A DNA stretch of 64,000 bases, from the NCBI RefSeq assembly GCF_023734135.1, contig NZ_AP025730.1, positions 4,216,001-4,280,000 of the forward strand, in the 5' to 3' direction. The notes under the pieces are model-generated. The model worked only from the letters and a program-made list of their open reading frames with translations, had not been told where the DNA came from and did not search any database. Every line of letters starts with the position of its first letter. Positions within the stretch are counted from its first letter, which is position 1. The translations under genes were made by a program, and so were the position numbers. Origin of the DNA: Sphaerotilus microaerophilus (lineage in GTDB: Bacteria > Pseudomonadota > Gammaproteobacteria > Burkholderiales > Burkholderiaceae_C). Shown here one piece after another: positions 29,653-37,858 of this stretch.

Positions 29653-31485
29653 TCAGTTCGGCAGTGCAAACACGGTCAGGGAACCACCCAGCTCGGTGTA
29701 CTGGCTCAGCTCCTTGTAGCCGCCCACCGCACCCAGGCCGTCCTGGTCCTTCTCCAGGCCAGCGGCCATGCCGATGCCGGCCCAGCCACCGATGCCCGAG
29801 AACACGCCCAGGTACTGCTTGCCCTTGTGCTCATAGGTGAACACGTTGCCGATGATCCCGGAGGGCGTCTTGAACTTGAACAACTCCTTCTTGATGTCGT
29901 TCTTGTCCACGCACTTCAGGTAGCCCTCCAGCGTGCCGTAGCAGCTCAGCCCGCCCGCGGTGTTGAGCGAGCCGCTCCACACCGAGAACTTCTCGGCCTT
30001 GGACTGCACGATCTTGCCAGCGCTGGCATCCCAGGTGATGTAGTTGCCCATGCCACCATGGCTGTTCGGCGCGGGGAACATCGACAGGGTGGCGCCCACG
30101 TAGGGCTGGCCGGCGGTGTACTCGACCTTGAACGGCTCGTAGTCCATGCAGACGTGGTTGGTCGGCACGTAGAAGAGCTTGGTCTCGGGGTCGAACGACG
30201 CCGGCTGCTGGTCCTTGGAGCCCAGCGCGGCCGGGCAGATGCCCTTGGTGTTGACGTCCGGGCCGTTCTGCGCGGTCGAGTACTGCTTGACCACCTGCGG
30301 GCGACCGGTCTTCATGTCCACGTGCGTGGCCCAGTTCACCTTCGGGTCGTACTTCTCGGCCACCAGCAGGGCACCGTTGGTGCGGTCCATGGTGTACGCG
30401 AAGCCGTTGCGGTCAAAGTGCACCAGCGCCTTGGTCGGACGGCCCTTGACGTTGATGTCGGCCAGGATCATCTCGTTGATGCCGTCGAAGTCCCACTCGT
30501 CGTAGGGCGTCATCTGGTAGACCCAGTTGACCTTGCCCGAGTCGACGTCACGCGACCAGATCGACATCGTCCACTTGTTGTCGCCGGGGCGCTGGGCCGG
30601 GTTCCAGGTGGAGGGGTTGCCGGTGCCGTAGAACACCGCATTCAGGCCCTTGTCATAGCTGTACCAGCCCCAGGTGGTGCCGCCGCCGATCTTCCACTGG
30701 TCACCCTGCCAGGTCTTGAGCGAGCTGTCACGGCCCACCGGGGTGACCTTGCCGTCGGCCCAGGTGGTGGTCCTGTCGGGGTCGATCAGCATCTCGGCGT
30801 CGGGGCCGACCGAGTAGCCCTTCCAGACCTGCTTGCCGGAGTTGATGTCGTAGGCCGCCAGGAAGCCGCGCACGCCCCACTCGCCGCCGGAGATGCCGGT
30901 GATCACCTTGTCCTTGAAGACGTGCGGCGCATTGGTGTTGACCGCGCCCAGCTTCGGGTCGCCGTTCTTGACCGACCAGATCACCTTGCCCGTCTTGGCA
31001 TCCAGCGCCACCAGGTTGGAGTCCGCCTGCTGCAGGAACACCTTGCCCTCGGCATAAGCCAGGCCGCGGTTCACCGTGTCGCAGCACATCTGCGGGATCA
31101 CGGCCGGATCCTGCTTGGGCTCGTACTTCCACTTGATCTTCTGCGTGTCGAGGTCGATCGCGAAGACCTTGTTCGGGAAGGGCGAGTGCAGGAACATGGT
31201 CCCGTCGATCACCAGCGGCGAACCTTCATGGCCGCGCAGCACGCCGGTCGAGAACGTCCAGGCCACCTGCATCTTGCCGACGTTGCCCTTGTTGATCTGC
31301 TTGAGCTTGCTGTAACGCTGGTTGTACATGTCACCAGCCTGCATCGCCCAGTTGTTCGCGTTGGCGATGTTCTTCTCGACGTCGGCATTGGCCAGGGCCA
31401 GCGCCGGTACGCCCAGGAGTGCCATGCCTGCGCTGCCGATCAGCCAACGACTCTTTGCACGACTTGCACGAGCTGCTTTTTTCAC
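29653..31485 (-). CDS. xoxF: XoxF, lanthanide-dependent PQQ methanol dehydrogenase
   Basis: A 610-residue periplasmic quinoprotein that oxidises methanol. It starts at GTG 31485, fixed by an AAGGAG site (31494-31499) and a following Lys-Lys...Ala-Leu-Ala-Asn-Ala signal peptide. The vicinal disulfide Cys134-Cys135 that stacks on PQQ is present. The catalytic Asp332 and the extra Asp334 in Trp-Asp-Phe-Asp-Gly identify the lanthanide-binding XoxF type as opposed to calcium MxaF. Eight Trp-docking repeats of the propeller can be followed. Sequence character looks like clade XoxF5, but that is a judgement from memory. No mxaF or mxaI is in the window. Confidence 0.96.
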   Translation of the reverse strand: MKKAARASRAKSRWLIGSAGMALLGVPALALANADVEKNIANANNWAMQAGDMYNQRYSKLKQINKGNVGKMQVAWTFSTGVLRGHEGSPLVIDGTMFLHSPFPNKVFAIDLDTQKIKWKYEPKQDPAVIPQMCCDTVNRGLAYAEGKVFLQQADSNLVALDAKTGKVIWSVKNGDPKLGAVNTNAPHVFKDKVITGISGGEWGVRGFLAAYDINSGKQVWKGYSVGPDAEMLIDPDRTTTWADGKVTPVGRDSSLKTWQGDQWKIGGGTTWGWYSYDKGLNAVFYGTGNPSTWNPAQRPGDNKWTMSIWSRDVDSGKVNWVYQMTPYDEWDFDGINEMILADINVKGRPTKALVHFDRNGFAYTMDRTNGALLVAEKYDPKVNWATHVDMKTGRPQVVKQYSTAQNGPDVNTKGICPAALGSKDQQPASFDPETKLFYVPTNHVCMDYEPFKVEYTAGQPYVGATLSMFPAPNSHGGMGNYITWDASAGKIVQSKAEKFSVWSGSLNTAGGLSCYGTLEGYLKCVDKNDIKKELFKFKTPSGIIGNVFTYEHKGKQYLGVFSGIGGWAGIGMAAGLEKDQDGLGAVGGYKELSQYTELGGSLTVFALPN

Positions 31486-31946
31486 GGATGTGTCTCCTTG
31501 CTCACAGGTGGTCTTCGGACGTGGGAGGGACCCTGAGGCCGCCGGCAACCACCGTAACTCGGCGCGTCCCGCTCACCCTGCTGTGAACTGCAACTCGTGT
31601 GCCCGCGCCGGGAAGCGTTCCCGACCACAGGGCCGGTGAACGGGGCGCTCACCATGTTCCGCGCCGACCCGCAGGCGTGAAAACCCTTGTTTTTGCCCTC
31701 CCGATCGGCTGCCCGGGACCCGACGTGGCCGCGCAGCTCTGCTGCAGCGCGTGAGAACCGGCCGGTCTGCCACCGGGCGTGGGTGGAACCTAGGGAAAGA
31801 CCGGAGAGCGGATCGGGTGGTCGATGCCGGTCGCACTCGCTATGGGCCGGCCCCGGGGCGGGGTGCCGCCGCAGGCTTCCTCAGTTTCGGGACAGAGTGT
31901 TCCGAGCCACTGTGCAACGCCTGTGCAGGCGTCGCACGGGAAGCCG
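31486..31946. promoter_or_regulatory. 461-base xoxF upstream region
   Basis: No credible gene lies here. It must carry the xoxF promoter and 5' leader (minus strand). The xoxF ribosome site is at 31494-31499. No close match to a sigma-70 promoter was found by eye, which fits a gene dependent on an activator (xox genes are commonly under two-component or lanthanide-responsive control). A strong palindrome sits at the far end, next to the pterin dehydratase stop. Confidence 0.5.
31912..31937 (-). terminator. Palindrome downstream of the pterin dehydratase gene
   Basis: A 26-base inverted repeat with arms of 12 bases, one mismatch and a 2-base centre begins 10 bases past the dehydratase stop (read on the minus strand). 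It may end that transcript or be a protein-binding operator for xoxF. The near-absence of a loop favours a DNA-binding site or a long-range hairpin over a classical terminator. Confidence 0.4.
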
Positions 31947-32336
31947 TCAGTCGGGCTTGATGTACCGGAATCGCGGGTCGTCCGGCGGCCCCGGCAGCGC
32001 TGAGCCAGGTTCATCCCCCGGGCGCCAGAGCACGACCTCATCGATCTTGCGCGCCAGCGCGAAATCCTTCTCCGTGATGCCGCGCGCTGCATGGTTCATC
32101 AGCTTGACGGTCACGAAGGCGTACGACACCACCAGGTCCGGGTGATGCCACGCCGCCTCGGCCAGGTGGCCGATGGCGTTCACCACCATGAGTGTCCCCT
32201 TCCAGCCGTGGGTGCGGTACTTGCGCCGGATCCAGCCGTCCTCGAAGGTCCATGCGGGCAGCTCTGCCGACAGCCGCTGAACCACCTCATCGGGCGGAAT
32301 GACCTCGTCGGCCTCACGTTTGCGCCAGGTCGTCAT
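31947..32336 (-). CDS. Pterin-4a-carbinolamine dehydratase family protein
   Basis: A 129-residue protein with the family core His-His-Pro-Asp near residue 72 and a second histidine in Leu-Met-Asn-His-Ala-Ala-Arg-Gly-Ile-Thr near residue 92. PCD enzymes dehydrate 4a-hydroxypterins; in methylotrophs homologues occur with H4MPT or XoxF genes and may recycle pterin cofactors. ATG 32336 has a strong AGGAGGT site 8-9 bases upstream; an extension to 32429 has none. It lies upstream of xoxF on the same strand. The C-terminal Gly/Pro-rich tail of about 20 residues is longer than usual. Confidence 0.82.
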   Translation of the reverse strand: MTTWRKREADEVIPPDEVVQRLSAELPAWTFEDGWIRRKYRTHGWKGTLMVVNAIGHLAEAAWHHPDLVVSYAFVTVKLMNHAARGITEKDFALARKIDEVVLWRPGDEPGSALPGPPDDPRFRYIKPD

Positions 32337-32460
32337 GTGAACCACCTCCTGCGCCCGGCCGGCCGCAGGCGCCCAGTGCGCCACGCACGGCCGGGAACCG
32401 CAGGGTGATTGGGCCCCAGGGAGACTCACCTGACGGGCGAGGGGTCTTGCGACCGAACAA

Positions 32461-33474
32461 TCAACCGCGCGGCAGGACCTCAGGGTTCAGCACCGTGGGC
32501 GGCGCGCCTCCGGTCAGCGCGGCGATGAGGTTGTCCGCGGCAAGGTTCGCCATGGCCAGGCGGGTGGGCCGGCTGGCGCTGCCGATGTGCGGCAGCAGCA
32601 CGACGTTGGGCAGCTCCAGCAGCGCAGGATGCAGCGCCGGCTCGTTCTCGTAGACGTCAAGGCCAGCCGCGGCGATCACGCCCTGGCGCAGCGCCACGGC
32701 CAGCGCCGCATCGTCGACGATGCCGCCGCGCGCGATGTTGGTCAGCGTGGCGGTGGGCTTCATCTCGGCCAGCTCGGCCGCGCCGATGGCGTGGTGGCTG
32801 GCCGGCGAGTAAGGCAGCACGAGCACGAGGTGGTCGGCCTCGCGCAGCAGCTCCAGCTTGCTGACCCAGCGCGCGCCCAGCGGTGCCTCCTGGTCGTCCG
32901 GCAGGCGCGAGCGGTTGTGATAGACCACCTTCATGCCGAAGCCCAACGCGCCGCGGCGGGCAATCGCCTGGCCGATGCGGCCCATGCCGAGGATGCCCAG
33001 CGTGGCGCCGAACACGTCCTGGCCGCAGAACTGGTCGACGCTCCAGCGCGTCCACTCGCCGCGGCGCAGCGAGCGCTCGGCCTCGCTCATGCGGCGGGCG
33101 GCAGCCATCATCAGCGCGAAGCCGAGGTCGGCCGTGGTCTCGGTCAGCACGTCGGGCGCGTTGCTCACCAGCACGCCGCGCGCCGTGCAGGCGGCCACGT
33201 CGATGTTGTTGTAGCCCACCGCCAACGTGCAGACGGCACGAAGGTCCGGGCAGGCGTCGAGCAGCGCGGCGTCGATGCGCTCACCGGTGGTGATGAACGC
33301 GCCGGCGCAGCCCTGCAGCCGCTCGATCAGCTGCGCGCGGCTCCAGGCATCGTCGTCGTCGTTGCTGCACACATCGAAGTGCAGTCGCAGCCGAGCCACC
33401 ACCTCGGGGAAGACCTGGCGGGCCACCAACACCCGCGGCACGGTGACAGGGGACATGGCGTTCATGGCAGTCAT
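32461..33474 (-). CDS. Glyoxylate/hydroxypyruvate reductase (2-hydroxyacid dehydrogenase)
   Basis: A 337-residue D-isomer-specific 2-hydroxyacid dehydrogenase. The NAD(P) site is Leu-Gly-Ile-Leu-Gly-Met-Gly-Arg-Ile-Gly-Gln near residue 160. The catalytic Arg (Asn-Ile-Ala-Arg-Gly-Gly), Glu (Asp-Val-Tyr-Glu-Asn-Glu-Pro) and His (Leu-Leu-Pro-His-Ile-Gly-Ser) are all present. It most resembles GhrB/GyaR enzymes that reduce hydroxypyruvate or glyoxylate to glycerate or glycolate, a step of the serine cycle for C1 assimilation. Five bases separate it from the antiporter gene, so they are probably co-transcribed. Several early ATGs (codons 1, 4, 7) are possible. Confidence 0.87.
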   Translation of the reverse strand: MTAMNAMSPVTVPRVLVARQVFPEVVARLRLHFDVCSNDDDDAWSRAQLIERLQGCAGAFITTGERIDAALLDACPDLRAVCTLAVGYNNIDVAACTARGVLVSNAPDVLTETTADLGFALMMAAARRMSEAERSLRRGEWTRWSVDQFCGQDVFGATLGILGMGRIGQAIARRGALGFGMKVVYHNRSRLPDDQEAPLGARWVSKLELLREADHLVLVLPYSPASHHAIGAAELAEMKPTATLTNIARGGIVDDAALAVALRQGVIAAAGLDVYENEPALHPALLELPNVVLLPHIGSASRPTRLAMANLAADNLIAALTGGAPPTVLNPEVLPRG

Positions 33475-33479
33475 CGCGG

Positions 33480-34952
33480 TCAGCGGAACCAGATCAGCGT
33501 CATCAACCCGAACAGCGGGATCAGCAGCACCGCGCTCCAGGCCATGTAGCCAAAGAAGCTGGGCATCTTCACGCCACGTTCCTCGGCAATCGCCTTGACC
33601 ATCAGGTTGGGGGCATTGCCGATGTAGCTGTTGGCACCCATGAAGACCGAGCCGGCGGACACGGCGGCCAGCACCGGCGCGAGCGTGGTCATCATGACCG
33701 CCGGATCACCGCCAGCGAGGTTGAAGAACACCAGGTAGGTCGGCGCGTTGTCCAGGAAGGACGACAGCAGCCCCGAGGCCCAGAAGTACATCGCCGGGAT
33801 CGGCTGGCCATCCAGTGCGGTCACCAGCTGCACCACCGGCGCGAAGGCGCCCGCCGTGCCGGCCTTGAGCATCGCCAGCACGGGCGTGATGGTGATGAAG
33901 ATGCCCGCGAAGAGCTTGGCCACCTCGGCCATGGGCGCCCAGCTGAACTCGTTTTGCTGACGGGCACGCACGGGCGTGAGGTACAGCGACAGGCCGATGA
34001 TGACCAGCAGGGCGGCGTCGCGCAGCAGCTGTTCCAGTCCCACCGGGGTGCCGGCGATGTCGTAGGAGACGCCCGGTTTCCAGGTGCCGGACATGAGCAC
34101 CAGCGCCACGATGCCCAGCAGGAACAGGAAGTTGACCTTGCCCTCCATGCCGAAGCTGGGTGTATCCGGGGTCGGGTCGATCTTCTCGACCCCTTCACGG
34201 CGGTAGTACCAGGTGTCGACGAGGAAGAACAAAGCCAGCAGCGCACCGATCAGGAACAGCGTTTCAGGGAAGAGATTGCGCAGGGTCCAGGTGAACTCCA
34301 CGCCCTTCAGGAAGCCCAGGAACAGCGGCGGGTCGCCCAGCGGCGTGAGCGAGCCCCCGGCATTGCTCACGATGAAGATGAAGAACACGACCACGTGGGC
34401 GTTGTGGCGCCGGTTGTCGTTGGCACGGATGAGGGGGCGGATCATCAACATCGACGCGCCGGTGGTGCCCATGAAGCTGGCCAGCACCGCGCCAATGGCC
34501 ATCAGCAGGCTGTTGAAGGCCGGGCTGCCATGGAAGTTGCCCCGGATGTAGATCCCCCCCGCCACGGTGAACAGCGCCGTGAGCAGGACGATGAAGGGGA
34601 TGTACTCGGCCACCAGGGCGTGCACCAGGCCAGCACCGGCCACGGCGGGGCCGAAGAGGGCCGCAAAGGGCAGCAGGAAGGCCAGCGACCAGGCCGCGGT
34701 GATCTTGCCGTAGTGGTGGTGCCATATGAAGGGCGCCAGCAGCGGGAACAGCGCGATCGACAGCAACACGCCGGCAAAGGGCAGGCTCCACCAGCCCGCG
34801 AGGCGGGCACCGTCGATATCGGCGGCCTGCGCAGCCAGTGGCAGCAGCGTGAAGGCAGCGGCGCCCAGCAGGCGGGCAGCACGGGAACGAGACAGCAGCA
34901 AGGTACGCACCTCGGTCGTGGTTCTGTCGGGGCTCGGGTGCGATTCAGCCAT
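33480..34952 (-). CDS. NhaD-type sodium:proton antiporter
   Basis: A 490-residue membrane protein with about 12 hydrophobic segments. Conserved stretches are Phe-Met-Gly-Thr-Thr-Gly-Ala-Ser, Ser-Asn-Ala-Gly-Gly-Ser-Leu-Thr-Pro-Leu-Gly-Asp-Pro-Pro-Leu (half-repeat re-entrant loop) and Phe-Leu-Asp-Asn-Ala-Pro-Thr-Tyr, all typical of the ion-transporter superfamily branch with NhaD and citrate/arsenite carriers. A Na+/H+ exchange role is the family default. The ATG at 34952 overlaps the upstream nitroreductase stop by 8 bases. Translation is likely coupled to both neighbours. Confidence 0.82.
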   Translation of the reverse strand: MAESHPSPDRTTTEVRTLLLSRSRAARLLGAAAFTLLPLAAQAADIDGARLAGWWSLPFAGVLLSIALFPLLAPFIWHHHYGKITAAWSLAFLLPFAALFGPAVAGAGLVHALVAEYIPFIVLLTALFTVAGGIYIRGNFHGSPAFNSLLMAIGAVLASFMGTTGASMLMIRPLIRANDNRRHNAHVVVFFIFIVSNAGGSLTPLGDPPLFLGFLKGVEFTWTLRNLFPETLFLIGALLALFFLVDTWYYRREGVEKIDPTPDTPSFGMEGKVNFLFLLGIVALVLMSGTWKPGVSYDIAGTPVGLEQLLRDAALLVIIGLSLYLTPVRARQQNEFSWAPMAEVAKLFAGIFITITPVLAMLKAGTAGAFAPVVQLVTALDGQPIPAMYFWASGLLSSFLDNAPTYLVFFNLAGGDPAVMMTTLAPVLAAVSAGSVFMGANSYIGNAPNLMVKAIAEERGVKMPSFFGYMAWSAVLLIPLFGLMTLIWFR

Positions 34953-35652
34953 GGAACTGGGTGAAGCCGGCCACCGGCTCACGATCGGTGACCAGCGTGT
35001 TCTCGACCGCGTCCGGATCGGCCCAGCCGAGTGCCATGCCGCAGACCACCATCTGGTTGGGCGGCAGCTGCAGCTGCTCGGCGATCAGCCGGTGGTACTG
35101 GGTGAAGGCCGCCTGCGGGCAGGTGTCCAGGCCACGGGCACGCGCGGCGACCATGATGTTCTGCAGGAACATGCCGTAGTCCAGCCAGGAGCCCTGCGCC
35201 ATCACGCGGTCGATCGTGAAGATCAGACCCACCGGCGCGCCGAAGAAGCTGTAGTTGCGCCCGTGCTGCGCGTGCATGCGCGCCCGGTCGGCCTTGCCGA
35301 TGCCCAGCAGGCCGTAGAGGTCCCAGCCGACCTTGCGGCGCCGGTCGATGAAGGGCGACTGCCACTGCGTCGGGTAATAGGGGTATTCCTCGCTGTGCTG
35401 GGCGGCCTCGGCCGGGTCGTTGTGCGCGGCGGTGATGCGTTCGCTGAAGGCGCGCAGCGCCTCGCCGGTCAGCACGTGCACCTGCCAGGGCTGGGTGTTG
35501 GTGCCCGAGGGCGCACGGGCGGACACCTGCAGGATCGCCTCGATGGTCTCGCGCGGCACCGGCCGGTCGAGGTAGGCGCGCATCGAGTGGCGCGACGTGA
35601 TGGCGGCATCGACCGCGGCGGTGTCGGCGGGGCTGGGAGCGGAACGGGTCAT
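34945..35652 (-). CDS. Nitroreductase-family flavoenzyme
   Basis: A 235-residue FMN-dependent nitroreductase. It shows Ser-Arg-His-Ser-Met-Arg-Ala-Tyr (phosphate-binding start), Ala-Pro-Ser-Gly-Thr-Asn-Thr-Gln-Pro-Trp and a C-terminal Gly-Met-Ala-Leu-Gly-Trp-Ala-Asp-Pro, the signature set of the NfnB/BluB-like superfamily. The physiological substrate is not deducible. ATG 35652 is chosen because the conserved region starts soon after. It is the first gene of a three-gene run with the antiporter and the hydroxyacid dehydrogenase. Confidence 0.87.
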   Translation of the reverse strand: MTRSAPSPADTAAVDAAITSRHSMRAYLDRPVPRETIEAILQVSARAPSGTNTQPWQVHVLTGEALRAFSERITAAHNDPAEAAQHSEEYPYYPTQWQSPFIDRRRKVGWDLYGLLGIGKADRARMHAQHGRNYSFFGAPVGLIFTIDRVMAQGSWLDYGMFLQNIMVAARARGLDTCPQAAFTQYHRLIAEQLQLPPNQMVVCGMALGWADPDAVENTLVTDREPVAGFTQFHG

Positions 35653-35683
35653 CGGCGGCTGGGCGTGAGAGTCAGACGGTGCA

Positions 35684-36673
35684 TTATTCCCGCTCGGCGG
35701 CTCCAACCGGGCCGGGGTTTGCCTGCGCATGGCGCTGCGCCGCGCAGGCCTGCCAGCCGGCCAGGGCGATCTCCACGGTCTGCAACTGCACGGCCACGGT
35801 GTCCTCGATGCGCTCGCCGTAGCCGCCACCCATCGTCAGCACCAGCGGGATGCGGCGCTCCTGCGCGGCCGCCAGCACGCGCCGGTCGCGCTCGGCCACG
35901 CCCGCGGGCGTGAGCGCCAGGCGCCCGAGCCGGTCGGTGGCCAGCACGTCGGCTCCGGCCTGGTAGAAGATCAGCCCGGGCGGGCCACCGTGCCGCACGT
36001 CGTGGTCGGCCCACAGGCGCGCCAGCGCCGCATCCAGCGCGCCGAGGTAGTCGGCATCGCCGCAGCCATCAGGCAGGTCCACGTCCAGGTCGCCGGCCAC
36101 CTTGCGGAAGGGGAAGTTCTTCGCGCCATGCAGCGACAGGGTGTAGACGCTGGGGTCGTCGGCAAAGATCGCCGCGGTGCCGTTGCCCTGGTGCACGTCC
36201 AGGTCGATCACCGCCACGGGCAGGGCGCCGCGACCGGCACGGAAGTACTCGGCCTGTATCAGCCGCGCCGCCACCGCGATGTCGTTGAAGACGCAGAAGC
36301 CGCCCCCGGCCGCGGCGCTGGCGTGGTGGGTGCCCCCCGCCAGGTTGGCCGCCACGCCCTCACGGAGCGCGGCACGGGCGGCCTGGATCGTGGCGCCCAC
36401 CGAGCGGCGCGCGCGCTCGGCCATGCCGGGCGACCAGGGAAAGCCGATCTCGCGCAGCTGGGCCGGCGTCAGCCAGCCTTCGAGCACCGCGGCGATGTAC
36501 TCGGGCGCATGGACCAGCGCCAGCTCGCCCTCGCTGGCCGGCTCGGCTGCGCGCAACTGCAGCTGCGGCAGCTGCTGCGCCACCGCCTCGCGCAGCAGCC
36601 GGTACTTGTCCATCGGAAACCGGTGGCCCGGCGGCAGCACAGGCACCGTGTGGTCGGCATGGAAGGCGCGCAT
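35684..36673 (-). CDS. Histone-deacetylase-family amidohydrolase
   Basis: A 329-residue arginase/deacetylase-fold protein. The zinc and charge-relay residues are visible: Gly-Gly-Thr-His-His-Ala-Ser (tandem histidines near 122), Asp-Leu-Asp-Val-His (zinc ligands Asp and His near 175), Gln-Ala-Gly-Ala-Asp (third ligand) and Met-Gly-Gly-Gly-Tyr (catalytic tyrosine). Bacterial members deacetylate acetylpolyamines, acetoin-related compounds or proteins; the substrate here is unknown. It sits 31 bases upstream of the nitroreductase gene. Confidence 0.88.
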   Translation of the reverse strand: MRAFHADHTVPVLPPGHRFPMDKYRLLREAVAQQLPQLQLRAAEPASEGELALVHAPEYIAAVLEGWLTPAQLREIGFPWSPGMAERARRSVGATIQAARAALREGVAANLAGGTHHASAAAGGGFCVFNDIAVAARLIQAEYFRAGRGALPVAVIDLDVHQGNGTAAIFADDPSVYTLSLHGAKNFPFRKVAGDLDVDLPDGCGDADYLGALDAALARLWADHDVRHGGPPGLIFYQAGADVLATDRLGRLALTPAGVAERDRRVLAAAQERRIPLVLTMGGGYGERIEDTVAVQLQTVEIALAGWQACAAQRHAQANPGPVGAAERE

Positions 36674-36707
36674 GGCGGGATTGTCCCCGCCAGCGTGGCG
36701 TCCAGCG

Positions 36708-37835
36708 TCAGCGCTTCACGCCCGTGATGCCGATCTCCACGCGGCGGTTCGGCTGCAGGCAGTCGGTGAGCTGCGGGGTCTGGCGCTGGCCGGGGCACTG
36801 CACCACCGGGTCGGCGGAGCCCTTTCCCGCAGCGGTGATCTTCGTGGTGACACCCTTGCGCTCCAGGTAGGCCTTGATCACGTCGGCGCGGTCCTGCGAC
36901 AGCTGGGCGTTGTAGGCCTCGGTGCCCAGGCGGTCGGTGTAGCCGACGAGCTCGATCTGGTCGACGCGCTCGTACACCTTGTTCAGCCGCGTCACGAGCT
37001 GGTCGAGCTGGCCACGCCCGCCGGGCAGCAGGTCGGCCTCGCTGCGGCGGTCGAAGGCGAAGAGCACGCTGGCGCCGAGGATGATGGTCTCCTTCACCAC
37101 CGGCGGCGGGGGCGGCACCGGGGCAGGCGGCGGGGGAGGAGGTGGTGGTGCCGGCGGCTCGGCACGACGGCCCGCGCCGGTCTCGAAGTCGAGCGGATCG
37201 GGCTGGTCGCAGCTCAGTGCGCCCGCGCTGGCGGCACCCACCAGGTCCTCGGCGATCTGCACGTAGGGCTTGGCGTGCCGCCAGCCCTGCTGGTTCTGCT
37301 CGTTGCCGGCGTGCACCAGTTCCACCTCGGCGCAGGCCACCTGCTGCTGCACGCAGGCCCAGCCGGCACCCTTCTTCAGCGCGCCGGTGGTGGTCCAGAG
37401 GTCGTCACGCAGCTTGAGCGCATCGTTGACCAGCGGCGTCTGGAAGGCAGGGTTGGCCGCATCCCGCGGATTGGCGCCGCTGGCCAGGTAGCTGGTGATG
37501 GCCTCGGACTGCCTCAGCGCCTCCTGCGGGAAGGCCGAGCGGTCGTTGCGGGTGTACTCGTGGAAGCTCACGTCCAGCCAGCACTGCGCCTTGGCGATGC
37601 TGTAGCTGCGCAGCGGCTGCTTGCCCGTGGCGTTGAGCGCACGGATCGCCTCCTGCTGCTTCTGGTAGCCCTGGTGATCGGCGGCCACGCTGCCGTCGGT
37701 CTGGCTGCCGCGGTTCGAGAGGTCGGCCGCCCCCGCGGCCGCTGTCAGGCCTGCGGCGGTCAGTCCGAGCAGGACGGCCCTGCGGACCAGGGTGGGCCGC
37801 AGGGAGAAGGAAGAAGTGGCGTCGAGGAGTCGCAT
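36708..37835 (-). CDS. OmpA-family peptidoglycan-binding protein of the giant-protein operon
   Basis: A 375-residue exported protein with a signal peptide at residues 1-36. A helical N-terminal domain (40-225) contains several cysteines and an Asn-Glu-Gln-Asn-Gln-Gln-Gly-Trp-Arg-His segment. A proline-rich spacer follows (about 235-258), then an OmpA C-terminal domain (270-375) with Gly-Tyr-Thr-Asp-Arg-Leu-Gly, Leu-Ser-Gln-Asp-Arg-Ala and Asn-Arg-Arg-Val-Glu-Ile for peptidoglycan binding. It lies 23 bases after the barrel gene and is the third gene of that operon. A role in tethering the surface assembly to the cell wall is inferred. Confidence 0.85.
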   Translation of the reverse strand: MRLLDATSSFSLRPTLVRRAVLLGLTAAGLTAAAGAADLSNRGSQTDGSVAADHQGYQKQQEAIRALNATGKQPLRSYSIAKAQCWLDVSFHEYTRNDRSAFPQEALRQSEAITSYLASGANPRDAANPAFQTPLVNDALKLRDDLWTTTGALKKGAGWACVQQQVACAEVELVHAGNEQNQQGWRHAKPYVQIAEDLVGAASAGALSCDQPDPLDFETGAGRRAEPPAPPPPPPPPAPVPPPPPVVKETIILGASVLFAFDRRSEADLLPGGRGQLDQLVTRLNKVYERVDQIELVGYTDRLGTEAYNAQLSQDRADVIKAYLERKGVTTKITAAGKGSADPVVQCPGQRQTPQLTDCLQPNRRVEIGITGVKR

Positions 37836-37858
37836 GGTGAGGGATTCCGGGTCGGGGC

